11,899 nt of DNA from Candidatus Falkowbacteria bacterium LH_S3 (GCA_023659985.1 JAGXOH010000018.1:1-11899), one strand, 5' to 3'. Shown: positions 1-7,452, numbered from the stretch's first letter. A program made the numbers and translations. The notes: a model not told the origin generated them from the sequence alone.

Positions 1-207
1 AAATATAGTTGAAACTCAAAAGTCAAAAGTCAAAAGTCAAAACCAAAAGTCAAAATTCAAAACTGAATTAAAACATTGTTAAAAAGTAAGAGGTAAAAAG
101 TTTTAAGTTTTAAGTTGTAGTTTTTAGCTTTGAGTTTTTAGTTTTTAGCTTTTAATTTTAAGTTGTAGTTTTTAGCTTTTAGCTTTAAGTTTTAAGCTTT
201 TTATCGT
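1..207. repeat. A/T-rich degenerate repeats upstream of the ATP synthase cluster
   Basis: No gene is visible here. Positions 17-64 are near-tandem 7-base units of the form CAAAAGT. Positions 100-201 are T-rich words (TTTTAAG, TTTTTAGCTTT). A 24-base block at 108-131 recurs exactly at 156-179. The left part is A-rich and the right part is T-rich, so the two halves are partly complementary and could fold back on each other. The same style of repeat recurs in other gaps of this window. Confidence 0.75.
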
Positions 208-247
208 ATGACATTATCATATTGCTATGACACATTAGCTAATGTCC

Positions 248-275
248 TTGCATTTTTTGCCTCTTGTGTTATATT
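248..275 (+). promoter_or_regulatory. Candidate sigma70-type promoter for the ATP synthase cluster
   Basis: TTGCAT (248-253) and TATATT (270-275) are separated by 16 bases. Transcription would start near 282, only about 10 bases before the ATG at 292. This position only makes sense if atpI starts at 292 rather than at 208. Prediction by eye. Confidence 0.45.
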
Positions 276-291
276 AATACGATTTTCATAT

Positions 292-579
292 ATGAAAACA
301 TTAAATAAAAACCAGGGCAACAATAAAGCATGGTGGCAACCTGCTTTAGTTATTTTTGCCAAAATGTCTGGCTGGATCTTTTTTCCGGTGGTTGTCGGTC
401 TTTTTTTGGGAAGATGGTTAGATGATAAATTTAATACTGCTCCTTGGTTTTTTTTATCAGTTATAGGTTTTGCTTTTGTAATTTCCATAATCGGCATAAT
501 AAAGACCGCTAAAGAAGAGTTTAAACATATAGAAGAAGAAGAAAAACGGAAGAAAGAAAAGAGAGAAGATGAGCAATAA
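292..579 (+). CDS. atpI: AtpI/AtpZ-like ATP synthase accessory membrane protein
   Basis: A small membrane protein of the AtpI/AtpZ group, which in other bacteria helps assemble the c-ring or supplies divalent cations to the F1Fo enzyme. With the start at 292 it has 95 residues. Two hydrophobic segments lie at about 17-40 and 51-71, joined by the motif GRWLDD (40-45) followed by T-A-P-W-F-F, as in the family signature (G..LD....T.P.F). The C-terminus is a charged K/E-rich tail. An in-frame ATG at 208 would add 28 residues. The 292 start is preferred because the conserved part begins after it, a promoter lies at 248-275, and its context (tatATG) matches the other starts here. It is the first gene of the cluster, 97 bases before atpB, as is usual for atpI. 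Assignment to AtpZ rather than AtpI is not settled. Confidence 0.75.
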   Translation: MKTLNKNQGNNKAWWQPALVIFAKMSGWIFFPVVVGLFLGRWLDDKFNTAPWFFLSVIGFAFVISIIGIIKTAKEEFKHIEEEEKRKKEKREDEQ

Positions 580-676
580 GGGGCTAATTTTTCGTAAAGA
601 CCTTGTTTAGGGTTTAGTCATATAACAAATTATCTATTATTAATTGAATAAAAAATATCAGCAAATTAAATAGAAT

Positions 677-1525
677 ATGCCAAAGGAACAATATCAGGCG
701 CAATCAAGCAATACTCATTCCCAAGTTTCTCATGAACATAGTTTATCCGCAGAGCCAGTGGTGAGCATTGGTGGAATGGAGGTAACTAATTCTTTGCTTA
801 GTTCTTGGATAGTAGTCTTTTTATTAATAGTTTTTAGTTTAGTGATTAAACTAAAATTAAGCAGAATTCCAAAGGGTATTCAAAATGTTTTTGAGATAAT
901 TATTGAAAAATCATTAGAAATGTTTGATTCAGTTACTGGATCAAGGGAAAAATCTTTGAAGTTTTTTCCTTTTATTTTTGCTTTTTTTGCATATATTTTA
1001 TTGAATAATTGGCTTGGTATGCTTCCAGGAGTTGGTTCTATCGGAGGAGTAGCGCAAGAAGGAGGAGAGAAGGTATTCGTGCCTCTTTTTCGAGGAGGAA
1101 CAGCTGATCTTAATACCACTTTATCTTTGGCTATCATAGGAGTAGTTGCTAGCCATATATTCGGGGTTTTAGCTGTTGGAGCGTGGAGACATTTAAATAA
1201 ATTTATTAATATCCAAGCTTTATTAGATATACCTAAAAAGATAAAAAAAGAGCCCACTATTATTATTATCAATCCTATTCAAGTTTTTGTCGGATTAATT
1301 GAAATAGTTAGTGAATTATCCAAAGTAATCAGCTTGTCCTTCCGTCTTTTTGGTAATATTTTTGCTGGAGAGATTCTGTTGGCTTCTATGTCAGCTATTT
1401 TAGCCTTTGGTTTACCTTTACCGTTTTTATTGTTAGAATTGTTTGTTGGTGTGATTCAGGCATTGATATTCGCTATTTTGGTTTTATCTTATTTAGCAAT
1501 ACATACATCTGTAGAAGAATGCTAA
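677..1525 (+). CDS. atpB: ATP synthase Fo subunit a
   Basis: Subunit a forms the two half-channels that carry the coupling ion to and from the c-ring. The protein has 282 residues, within the normal range, with several hydrophobic helices. The essential arginine is R223 in the motif SFRLFGNIFAGE (221-232). E232 and Q261 (motif VIQALIFAILVLSYL) match residues conserved near the channel. The helix 2-3 region carries NNWLGMLPG and the RGGTADLNTTL motif at 139-149. The first 30 or so residues are polar and His/Ser/Gln-rich, without a clear signal peptide. It follows atpI by 97 bases and precedes atpE by an unusually long 320 bases. No Shine-Dalgarno is seen; the start reads gaatATG. Confidence 0.97.
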   Translation: MPKEQYQAQSSNTHSQVSHEHSLSAEPVVSIGGMEVTNSLLSSWIVVFLLIVFSLVIKLKLSRIPKGIQNVFEIIIEKSLEMFDSVTGSREKSLKFFPFIFAFFAYILLNNWLGMLPGVGSIGGVAQEGGEKVFVPLFRGGTADLNTTLSLAIIGVVASHIFGVLAVGAWRHLNKFINIQALLDIPKKIKKEPTIIIINPIQVFVGLIEIVSELSKVISLSFRLFGNIFAGEILLASMSAILAFGLPLPFLLLELFVGVIQALIFAILVLSYLAIHTSVEEC

Positions 1526-1782
1526 ATTTACCCCGCTTCCTTTGTTCTTCTTTCAAATGTTACTGAACTTGTTACTTAACACTTTTATTTTATCATTTTT
1601 CCCTTAATAATTCAAAAAAATGAATAAGTTCAGATAGATTGAATCCCAAAAAAATTAAAAAGTAGAAGGTTGAAGATTTTTGTTTCCTTCAACTTTGAGC
1701 TTTGAACATTCATCTTTCAACTTTCAACTTTCAACCTTCGACAATTTGCCTTTGGCAAATTTTCTAGCTTTGCTTAATTTAA
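1526..1782. repeat. Gap between atpB and atpE with inverted repeat and mini-hairpin
   Basis: No gene is supported in this 320-base gap. GAAGGTTGAA (1665-1674) is exactly complementary to TTCAACCTTC (1730-1739). The arms are built from degenerate TTTCAAC words (1711-1739). AATTTGCC-TTT-GGCAAATT (1743-1761) is a perfect 8-base stem with a 3-base loop followed by TTTCT, and could act as a weak terminator or RNA-end stabiliser. GCTTTGCTTAATTTAA (1767-1782) recurs exactly at 10634-10649. Confidence 0.7.
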
Positions 1783-1813
1783 TTGGTGTGGAGTCTGAAT
1801 TTTATGATATAAT
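1783..1813 (+). promoter_or_regulatory. Internal promoter for atpE (extended -10)
   Basis: TGATATAAT at 1805-1813 is a perfect extended -10 element (TG-N-TATAAT). A TTGGTG at 1783-1788 lies 19 bases upstream and may serve as a loose -35. Transcription would start near 1820, giving a leader of about 26 bases before atpE. An extra promoter here would raise c-subunit expression above that of its neighbours. Confidence 0.6.
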
Positions 1814-1845
1814 TTACAAATTAATAATTTTTAACCAAAAAAAAT

Positions 1846-2058
1846 ATGGACTTAACAATGCTTGCCAAAGCTATAGCTATTGGAGTCGGTTCTTTAGGAC
1901 CGGGTATTGGTATCGGTTTGATTGGCTCTAAGGCTATGGAAGCTATTGGTAGAAATCCTGAAGCTTCTGAAAAAATTTTAGTGCCAATGCTTTTAGCTAT
2001 TGCTTTTGCTGAAGCCGTTGCTATTTATGCGTTAATTATTGCTTTCAGTATTAGTTAA
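1846..2058 (+). CDS. atpE: ATP synthase Fo subunit c
   Basis: The c subunit forms the rotating proteolipid ring. The protein is 70 residues long, at the short end of the family, with two hydrophobic helices and no N-terminal extension. Helix 1 carries the glycine-rich packing motif (GVGSLGPGIGIGLIG, 13-27). The polar loop is RNPEA (36-40). The ion-binding carboxylate is E56 in AFAEAVAIY. The residues that bind Na+ in the Ilyobacter c-ring are replaced: the helix 1 Gln is I23, and the Ser/Thr pair after the Glu is A57/V58. Only the Tyr (Y61) is kept, which points to H+ coupling. It probably has its own promoter and is followed by a hairpin at 2071-2114. An overlapping reading frame at 1680-1931 is spurious. 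Confidence 0.97.
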   Translation: MDLTMLAKAIAIGVGSLGPGIGIGLIGSKAMEAIGRNPEASEKILVPMLLAIAFAEAVAIYALIIAFSIS

Positions 2059-2070
2059 CAGTATTAGTAG

Positions 2071-2114
2071 TCTTACGCACTGCTCCGGTTACAGTGACCG
2101 GGGTAGAGGTAAGG
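2071..2114 (+). other. Stable intercistronic RNA hairpin after atpE
   Basis: CTCCGGT (2083-2089) pairs with ACCGGGG (2097-2103) around a 7-base loop, with one G-U pair. An outer stem CTTAC (2072-2076) / GTAAG (2109-2113) can form across an internal loop. CACTG (2078-2082) can instead pair with CAGTG (2092-2096), which excludes the main stem. No T-run follows, so it is not a typical terminator. A role in stabilising the atpE message or partly limiting read-through is plausible. Confidence 0.55.
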
Positions 2115-2127
2115 TTATTAAAGAAGT

Positions 2128-2202
2128 GAAATTGGAAATTGAAAATTAGAGGGTTGGTAGGGGAAGACTGTTTAATCTCTTCTAATTTCTATTTTAAATT
2201 TC
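2128..2202. repeat. Imperfect inverted repeat between atpE and atpF
   Basis: A/T-rich words at 2128-2150 are the imperfect reverse complement of 2181-2202. AAATTAGA (2143-2150) and TCTAATTT (2181-2188) match exactly. The pair would fold into a hairpin just upstream of the atpF start. Confidence 0.5.
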
Positions 2203-2217
2203 AAAATTTTTATTATT

Positions 2218-2715
2218 ATGGAATCTTTAATAAACAATTTTCACATAGATGCGGGTTTATTAATGGCTCAGGTTATTAATTTTGTTATTATATTTGTGGC
2301 TTTATATTTCTTTGCTCTTAAACCTTTACTAAGAGTAATGCAAAATAGAACTCAAACTATTGAAAAGAGCTTGGAAGACGCTAAGAGGGCAGAAGAGAAT
2401 TTAGCTAAAGCTGAAGAAGATTACAATAAAAAGATACAAGAAGCTAAACAAGAGGCTAATACTATTTTGAAAAAAGCTGAAGAACAAGCAGAGCAAAACA
2501 AACAAGAGACCACGGAAAAAGCCAGACAAGAGATAGGAGAAATGATATCAAAAGAAAAAGAAAGACAAAGAGCGGAAAAGCAAAAAACACTAAAAGAGAT
2601 CAGGGAAGAAGTAGCTGATTTAGTTGAATCTTCTTTGGAAAAAGTATTAAAAGAAAAAGTGGATAGTGAAAAAGACAAGGAGTTAATAAAGAAATCATTG
2701 AAAACAAACAAATAA
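2218..2715 (+). CDS. atpF: ATP synthase Fo subunit b
   Basis: Subunit b is the peripheral stalk that holds F1 still against the membrane part. The protein has 165 residues, close to the usual 155-170. A short N-terminal region is followed by one membrane helix (about 13-33, GLLMAQVINFVIIFVALYFF). The rest is a long charged amphipathic helix rich in K, E, A and Q, the right-handed coiled coil typical of the family. Only one b-type gene is present, so the stalk is probably a b2 homodimer. The gene lies between atpE (159 bases) and atpH (33 bases), the standard place. The start context is attATG with no Shine-Dalgarno. Confidence 0.95.
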   Translation: MESLINNFHIDAGLLMAQVINFVIIFVALYFFALKPLLRVMQNRTQTIEKSLEDAKRAEENLAKAEEDYNKKIQEAKQEANTILKKAEEQAEQNKQETTEKARQEIGEMISKEKERQRAEKQKTLKEIREEVADLVESSLEKVLKEKVDSEKDKELIKKSLKTNK

Positions 2716-2748
2716 AATCTATTTTTTTGATAAATCCTAATTTGGAAT

Positions 2749-3150
2749 ATGAATTTAAAACCAAAACAATACGCTCAGGCCCTTTATGAGGCGTTAAAAG
2801 ACAAAGACGAAAAACAAATCCGTAATATTATTGATAATTTCGCGCGAGTTTTGGTTAATAATCAGGATACAACTAAGAAAAGTAAGATAATAGAAAAATT
2901 TAATGATATATGGAACCAGGAGAACAATATAACCGAAGCCAGAGTTATTACTTCTGTTAATGTGGACAAGGATATTCTTGAAGCTTTAAATAGTTATATT
3001 TCTCAAAAGACCCAAGCTAATAAAGTGAAAATAGAAAACCAATTAAATAAAGATATGTTAGGAGGAGTTATTATAAGATACGAAGATAAGATTATTGATG
3101 CTAGTTTAAAGTCTCGAGTTAAAGAGTTAAAAAATAAGTTAATTAAATAA
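2749..3150 (+). CDS. atpH: ATP synthase F1 subunit delta, shortened
   Basis: Subunit delta joins the top of the alpha3beta3 head to subunit b. The protein has 133 residues against the usual 175-185. The C-terminal part is intact: from about residue 62 (EARVITSVNVD) to the family's end motif MLGGVIIRYEDKIIDASLKS (104-123). The N-terminal helical domain, normally about 105 residues, is only about 60. The opening helix (KPKQYAQALYEAL) and the last helices before the C-terminal part are recognisable, so about 45 residues from the middle seem missing. No frameshift is seen, and the flanking genes are complete, so this looks like a stable short form. It lies 33 bases after atpF and 96 before atpA. 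Confidence 0.9.
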   Translation: MNLKPKQYAQALYEALKDKDEKQIRNIIDNFARVLVNNQDTTKKSKIIEKFNDIWNQENNITEARVITSVNVDKDILEALNSYISQKTQANKVKIENQLNKDMLGGVIIRYEDKIIDASLKSRVKELKNKLIK

Positions 3151-3161
3151 TTTTTTCGCTG

Positions 3162-3225
3162 CCTATTATTGCATTATTAAAATACTCTAAATTAGAAAAA
3201 CAGATATAACAATGCAATAATATAG
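3162..3225. repeat. Inverted repeat between atpH and atpA
   Basis: TATTATTGCATT (3164-3175) is exactly complementary to AATGCAATAATA (3211-3222), and flanking bases extend the match imperfectly. The two arms are about 35 bases apart and would form a hairpin in the transcript upstream of atpA. No T-run follows. Confidence 0.6.
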
Positions 3226-3246
3226 CAATTTAACAATACAATTATT

Positions 3247-4821
3247 ATGTCAGAAACTAAAGATTTTATAATCAATCAATTAAAACAACAAATAGAAGGA
3301 TACGAATCTCAAATAAAAGAAGAGACAGTAGGAAGAGTCTTAGAAGTGGGTGATGGCATTGCTAAGGTTTCCGGTCTTTCCAGTTGCGGAATGTCAGAAA
3401 TGCTTGAATTTATCTCTAACAAGAATAATACAAATTCTTCAGCTGAAAAAGTCTATGGCATGGTTATGAATCTGGAAGAAGATAATGTTGGAGTTATCCT
3501 TTTAGGAGATTATACAGGAATAAAAGAAGGTGATGAGGTAAGAAGAACTCGCCAAATTCTTCAAGTTCCTGTTGGTGACGATATTATGGGCAGAGTGGTT
3601 GATCCTTTGGGTAATCCTATTGATGAAAAAGGAGATATAGAAAATGACGGTAGTTATCCTGTGGAAAAGATTGCGCCCGGAGTTATCACCAGAGAATCTG
3701 TAAATGAGCCAGTTCAAACAGGTATCAAAGCTATTGATTCCATGATTCCTATTGGTAGGGGGCAAAGAGAATTGATAATTGGAGATAGACAAATCGGAAA
3801 AACAGCTATTGCTATAGATACCATTATCAATCAAAAAGGGAAAAATATGAAATGCATCTATGTTGCTATCGGACAAAAAGAATCTAAGGTAGCCAGTATT
3901 GTCTCCCAATTAGAGGAATATGGAGCTATGGATTATACCACTGTGGTTTTGGCAGGAGCTTCTGATCCAGCCGCCTTGTCTTATATAGCACCTTATGCTG
4001 GTTGTGCTATGGGAGAGTACTTTTTGAACAGAGGTGAGGATGTATTGGTGGTTTATGATGACCTTAGTAAGCATGCCGTAGCTTATAGACAAATATCATT
4101 ATTACTTAGGCGCCCTCCGGGAAGAGAGGCTTATCCCGGAGATGTTTTTTATCTCCATTCTAGATTATTAGAAAGAGCTTGTAAGTTGAATAAAGAAAAC
4201 GGGGGTGGTTCTATTACCGCTCTGCCTGTAATAGAAACTCACGCTGGAGATGTTTCCGCTTATATTCCAACTAATGTTATATCAATTACTGATGGCCAGA
4301 TATATCTGGAGCCGGATTTGTTCTATCAGGGTATTCGTCCTGCTATTAACGCTGGACTTTCAGTTTCCCGTGTAGGTAGTTCAGCTCAATTAAAGGCTAT
4401 GAAAAAAGTGGCTGGTAAAATAAGGATGGAAGCTGCCCAATATCGAGAATTGGTCGCTTTTGCTCAATTTGGTTCAGATTTAGACGAGGAAACAACTAAA
4501 AAATTGGAAAGAGGAAAAAGATTAACAGAAATTTTTAAACAAGATCAATATCAACCTTTATCAGTAGCTAAACAGGTTTTAATATTTTATGCGGTTAGCT
4601 TTGATTTATTGGCTAATGTGCCAGTGGATAGAGTAAAAGAGTTTGAAGCAGGTTTATATGATTATGCCAACATTAGCGGAGAGTCTGTCTTAAATGAAAT
4701 AATGGAAAAACAAGATTTAGATGAAGATTCTCAACAAAAAATAATAAATTTGGTTAATGACTATAAAGCTACATTGGATTATTTAATAAAAGAGGAAAAA
4801 GATGAGCAAAAAAGTGAATAA
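3247..4821 (+). CDS. atpA: ATP synthase F1 subunit alpha
   Basis: The alpha subunit is the non-catalytic nucleotide-binding part of the F1 head. The protein has 524 residues, slightly longer than the usual 500-515. The N-terminal helix (about 1-24) is the part that contacts delta in other species. The Walker A motif is GDRQIGKT (179-186), with Ile where most alphas have Thr. The Walker B strand is VLVVYDD (266-272). The arginine finger reaching into the beta site is R375 in GLSVSRVGSSAQ (370-381). The family motif around RRPPGREAYPGD (288-299) is complete. The C-terminus is a K/E-rich helical tail. It is 30 bases before atpG. The start context is attATG without a Shine-Dalgarno. Confidence 0.98.
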   Translation: MSETKDFIINQLKQQIEGYESQIKEETVGRVLEVGDGIAKVSGLSSCGMSEMLEFISNKNNTNSSAEKVYGMVMNLEEDNVGVILLGDYTGIKEGDEVRRTRQILQVPVGDDIMGRVVDPLGNPIDEKGDIENDGSYPVEKIAPGVITRESVNEPVQTGIKAIDSMIPIGRGQRELIIGDRQIGKTAIAIDTIINQKGKNMKCIYVAIGQKESKVASIVSQLEEYGAMDYTTVVLAGASDPAALSYIAPYAGCAMGEYFLNRGEDVLVVYDDLSKHAVAYRQISLLLRRPPGREAYPGDVFYLHSRLLERACKLNKENGGGSITALPVIETHAGDVSAYIPTNVISITDGQIYLEPDLFYQGIRPAINAGLSVSRVGSSAQLKAMKKVAGKIRMEAAQYRELVAFAQFGSDLDEETTKKLERGKRLTEIFKQDQYQPLSVAKQVLIFYAVSFDLLANVPVDRVKEFEAGLYDYANISGESVLNEIMEKQDLDEDSQQKIINLVNDYKATLDYLIKEEKDEQKSE

Positions 4822-4851
4822 TAGATATACTAATTTCAAATTTCCAATATT

Positions 4852-5820
4852 ATGCCTAATACTAAAGATATACAAAGACGGATAAAATCCATTAATAGTA
4901 CTAAAAAGATAACTAAAGCTATGGAAATGGTGGCGGCGACCAAAATGCGTCGCGCTATTGAAGCTGTGTTTAAAACAAGAACTTACGCTAATTTAAGTTG
5001 GGAAACAGTCCTTAATTTATCTGAATCTTTATCAGAAAACGGAGAGAGTTTTCATCCCTTGTTAAGCAAGAAAAATGGAGTTAACAAAACAGCTATGATA
5101 GTAATAACCTCTAACCGAGGATTGTGCGGAGGGTTTAACTCTTCCATAATAAAAAAGGCTCATGAATCAATTCAATTACATGAGGCTAAGCAAAATAGGG
5201 GTGTTGATATTATAGCGGTTGGGAAAAAGGCGATTGATATGTATAAGTATTATGGTTACCATATAGAAGCAAATTTTCCTAAGGCTGATGTAGCTTATAA
5301 AGTAAGTGACATTTCTCCTGTTGCCAAAATAGTGCTTGACGAATTTTTAAATAAAAAGTATGACAAAACAGTGGTGGCATACACTGATTTCATTAACGGA
5401 TCTAAGCAAATTCCCAGAGTAAAACAGCTTTTGCCTGTGGATTTATTTGGTGAAGATGAATATTTTGGCATTATGGGTCAAGATTCAAGAGTGGGGATAG
5501 ATAAAGATTTTATAGAAGAGAAACGAGATAAACACGGTGTGAGCTCGGGAGAAAGAGGTAAATATGAATTTGAGCCCAGTCCTCAGGAGGTTTTAGATGA
5601 AATGATACCCAGATTAATAGAAGTCCAATTATTTCAGGCATTATTAGAATCAAACGCTTCTGAGCACAGTGCCAGAATGGCTTCTATGCACCAAGCGACA
5701 GACGCGGCCAAGGACATGGTTGAGGAGTTAACTCTATATTACAATAAAGCCAGGCAGGCAACTATTACTTCTGAAATATCAGAGATATCTGCTGGAGCTA
5801 ATGCGTTACAGGAAGAGTAG
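4852..5820 (+). CDS. atpG: ATP synthase F1 subunit gamma with central insertion
   Basis: Gamma is the central rotor shaft. The protein has 322 residues, longer than the usual 285-295. The N-terminal helix carries TKKITKAMEMVAATKMRRA (17-35), and the globular domain has TSNRGLCGGFN (86-96). The C-terminal helix contains ARMASMHQATDAA (274-286) and ARQATITSEISEI (300-312). About 27 extra residues lie between LLP (193-195) and FEPSP (240-244). This is the same place where cyanobacterial and chloroplast gamma subunits carry their regulatory insertion, including a similar EDEYF start. The insert has no cysteines, so thiol switching is not possible. The gene sits between atpA and atpD as usual. Confidence 0.96.
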   Translation: MPNTKDIQRRIKSINSTKKITKAMEMVAATKMRRAIEAVFKTRTYANLSWETVLNLSESLSENGESFHPLLSKKNGVNKTAMIVITSNRGLCGGFNSSIIKKAHESIQLHEAKQNRGVDIIAVGKKAIDMYKYYGYHIEANFPKADVAYKVSDISPVAKIVLDEFLNKKYDKTVVAYTDFINGSKQIPRVKQLLPVDLFGEDEYFGIMGQDSRVGIDKDFIEEKRDKHGVSSGERGKYEFEPSPQEVLDEMIPRLIEVQLFQALLESNASEHSARMASMHQATDAAKDMVEELTLYYNKARQATITSEISEISAGANALQEE

Positions 5821-5904
5821 AATTAGTAACTTGGAAGATTAAATAAAAATAGACTAAGTGAATGTTTTGCTAAATTAAAAATTACAAAAATAAGAATATT
5901 TTTT

Positions 5905-7362
5905 ATGCCAAAAGAAAAGAATATAACACAAACTAAATCTCAAGCAAAAGCGCAGAACCTGAATTCCGGGCATCTCAAACAAATTATTGGTGCTGTTGTG
6001 GAAGTTTTTTTTAATGATAAATTACCTAAAATTTATAATGCTCTAAAAGTTGAAAGACCGATTTCCTTAGATGAAGGCGAAACTAGAACCGAAACTGTAG
6101 TATTGGAGGTCCAGCAACATATTGGCTCTAATTTAGTTAAAGCCATTGCGATGGGATCCACTGATGGTCTTAAAAGAGGAGATAAGGTGACAGATATGGG
6201 CGAGGGAATTACCACTCCAGTAGGTGAAAAAACTCTAGGGAGGATGTTTAATGTATTAGGTGAACCAGTAGACGGCAAGGAAGCTCCCAAAACTGATAAA
6301 AGATATTCCATTCATCGTCAAGCTCCTCAATTTTCAGAGCAATCCACTACTACTCAGATATTAGAAACTGGAATTAAAGTTATTGATCTTATTTGTCCTA
6401 TAGCCAAAGGAGGTAAAGTGGGTATGTTTGGTGGCGCTGGTGTTGGCAAAACCGTTATCATTCAAGAATTTATTAACAATATTGCTAAAGAACATGGTGG
6501 CTATTCAGTATTTGCTGGAGTGGGAGAAAGAACTCGTGAAGGGAGTGATCTTTATCATGAGATGAAAGAGGCTGGAGTTATCAATAAAGTATCAATGGTA
6601 TTTGGACAAATGAACGAACCTCCGGGTAACAGGGCTCGGGTGGCTTTGACTGGACTTTCTTTGGCAGAGCATTTCCGAGATGAGGAAAATCAAGATGTTT
6701 TATTATTTATTGATAATATTTTTAGATTTACTCAAGCAGGTTTGGAAGTATCCACTCTCTTAGGTAGAATGCCTTCGGCTGTTGGGTATCAGCCAACTTT
6801 AGCTACAGAAATGGGAGAACTTCAAGAAAGAATTACTTCTACTAACAGCGGTTCTATTACTTCTTTGCAAGCTGTGTATGTACCAGCTGACGATTTAACT
6901 GATCCTGCTCCTGCCACTACCTTTGCTCACTTGGATTCTACTGTGGTTTTAACTCGTGATTTGGCTGAAAGAGCTATTTATCCGGCTATTGACCCTCTGG
7001 ATTCTACTTCTACATTGTTAGATTCCAGAATAGTAGGTGAAGAACATTATAATGTGGCTCAAGGGGTGCAAAAAGTGTTGCAGAGATATAAAGACCTTCA
7101 GGACATTATTGCTATTTTAGGTATGGAAGAATTAGCTGATGAAGACAAGTTAACTGTTTATAGGGCAAGAAAAATACAAAAATTTTTATCTCAACCTTTT
7201 AATGTAGCAGAAGTATTTACTGGACAACCCGGAAAATATGTAAAACGAGAAGATACTGTTAAAGGATTTAAAGAGATATTGGATGGTAAACATGATGATA
7301 AGAGCGAGGATATCTTTTATATGAAAGGGTCAATTGAAGAAGCCATAGGGGATAGTAAATAG
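5905..7362 (+). CDS. atpD: ATP synthase F1 subunit beta (catalytic)
   Basis: The beta subunit makes and hydrolyses ATP. The protein has 485 residues, a little over the usual 460-475 because of about 18 extra polar residues before the first strand (LKQIIGAVVEVFF, 24-36). Walker A is GGAGVGKT (176-183). The catalytic glutamate is E208 in GVGERTRE (205-212). Walker B is VLLFID (265-270). The adenine-contacting Tyr is Y359 in AIYPAIDPLDSTS. The lever that touches gamma, DELSEED in E. coli, is EELADED here (408-414). All catalytic residues looked for are present. It follows atpG by 84 bases and is followed by a long inverted repeat. Confidence 0.98.
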   Translation: MPKEKNITQTKSQAKAQNLNSGHLKQIIGAVVEVFFNDKLPKIYNALKVERPISLDEGETRTETVVLEVQQHIGSNLVKAIAMGSTDGLKRGDKVTDMGEGITTPVGEKTLGRMFNVLGEPVDGKEAPKTDKRYSIHRQAPQFSEQSTTTQILETGIKVIDLICPIAKGGKVGMFGGAGVGKTVIIQEFINNIAKEHGGYSVFAGVGERTREGSDLYHEMKEAGVINKVSMVFGQMNEPPGNRARVALTGLSLAEHFRDEENQDVLLFIDNIFRFTQAGLEVSTLLGRMPSAVGYQPTLATEMGELQERITSTNSGSITSLQAVYVPADDLTDPAPATTFAHLDSTVVLTRDLAERAIYPAIDPLDSTSTLLDSRIVGEEHYNVAQGVQKVLQRYKDLQDIIAILGMEELADEDKLTVYRARKIQKFLSQPFNVAEVFTGQPGKYVKREDTVKGFKEILDGKHDDKSEDIFYMKGSIEEAIGDSK

Positions 7363-7444
7363 AAATTAGTAGTTTGTAATTTGGATTTGGGTTTTTTGCA
7401 TTATCTTTATCAATCTGAATTATAAGCTACAAACTCCTAATTCT
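7361..7444. repeat. Inverted repeat between atpD and atpC
   Basis: The arms are 7361-7387 and 7412-7444. AGTTTGTA (7371-7378) and TACAAACT (7428-7435) match exactly. The flanks also pair: AGAAATTAG at the left end with CTAATTCT at the right end, and TTGGATT with AATCTGAA on the inner side. The left arm overlaps the atpD stop codon. The right arm ends 8 bases before the atpC start, so folding could affect atpC translation. Confidence 0.65.
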
Positions 7445-7452
7445 ATATATTT

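Noticed and set aside
208..291. 28-residue N-terminal extension of atpI from the ATG at 208
   Set aside because: The start context (cgtATG) differs from the other genes, a promoter lies inside it, and the family motif needs only the part from 292. It cannot be fully excluded, because the extension is hydrophobic.
1680..1931. Open frame of 83 codons in the atpB-atpE gap, overlapping atpE
   Set aside because: It starts in repeat DNA without an ATG context like the other genes, overlaps the 5' part of atpE in another frame, and its translation has no recognisable features.
3502..4092. Minus-strand open frames opposite atpA
   Set aside because: They lie entirely within a strongly conserved gene on the other strand and encode no recognisable protein. 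The same holds for minus-strand frames opposite atpI, atpB, atpF, atpD, atpC, groEL and yebC.
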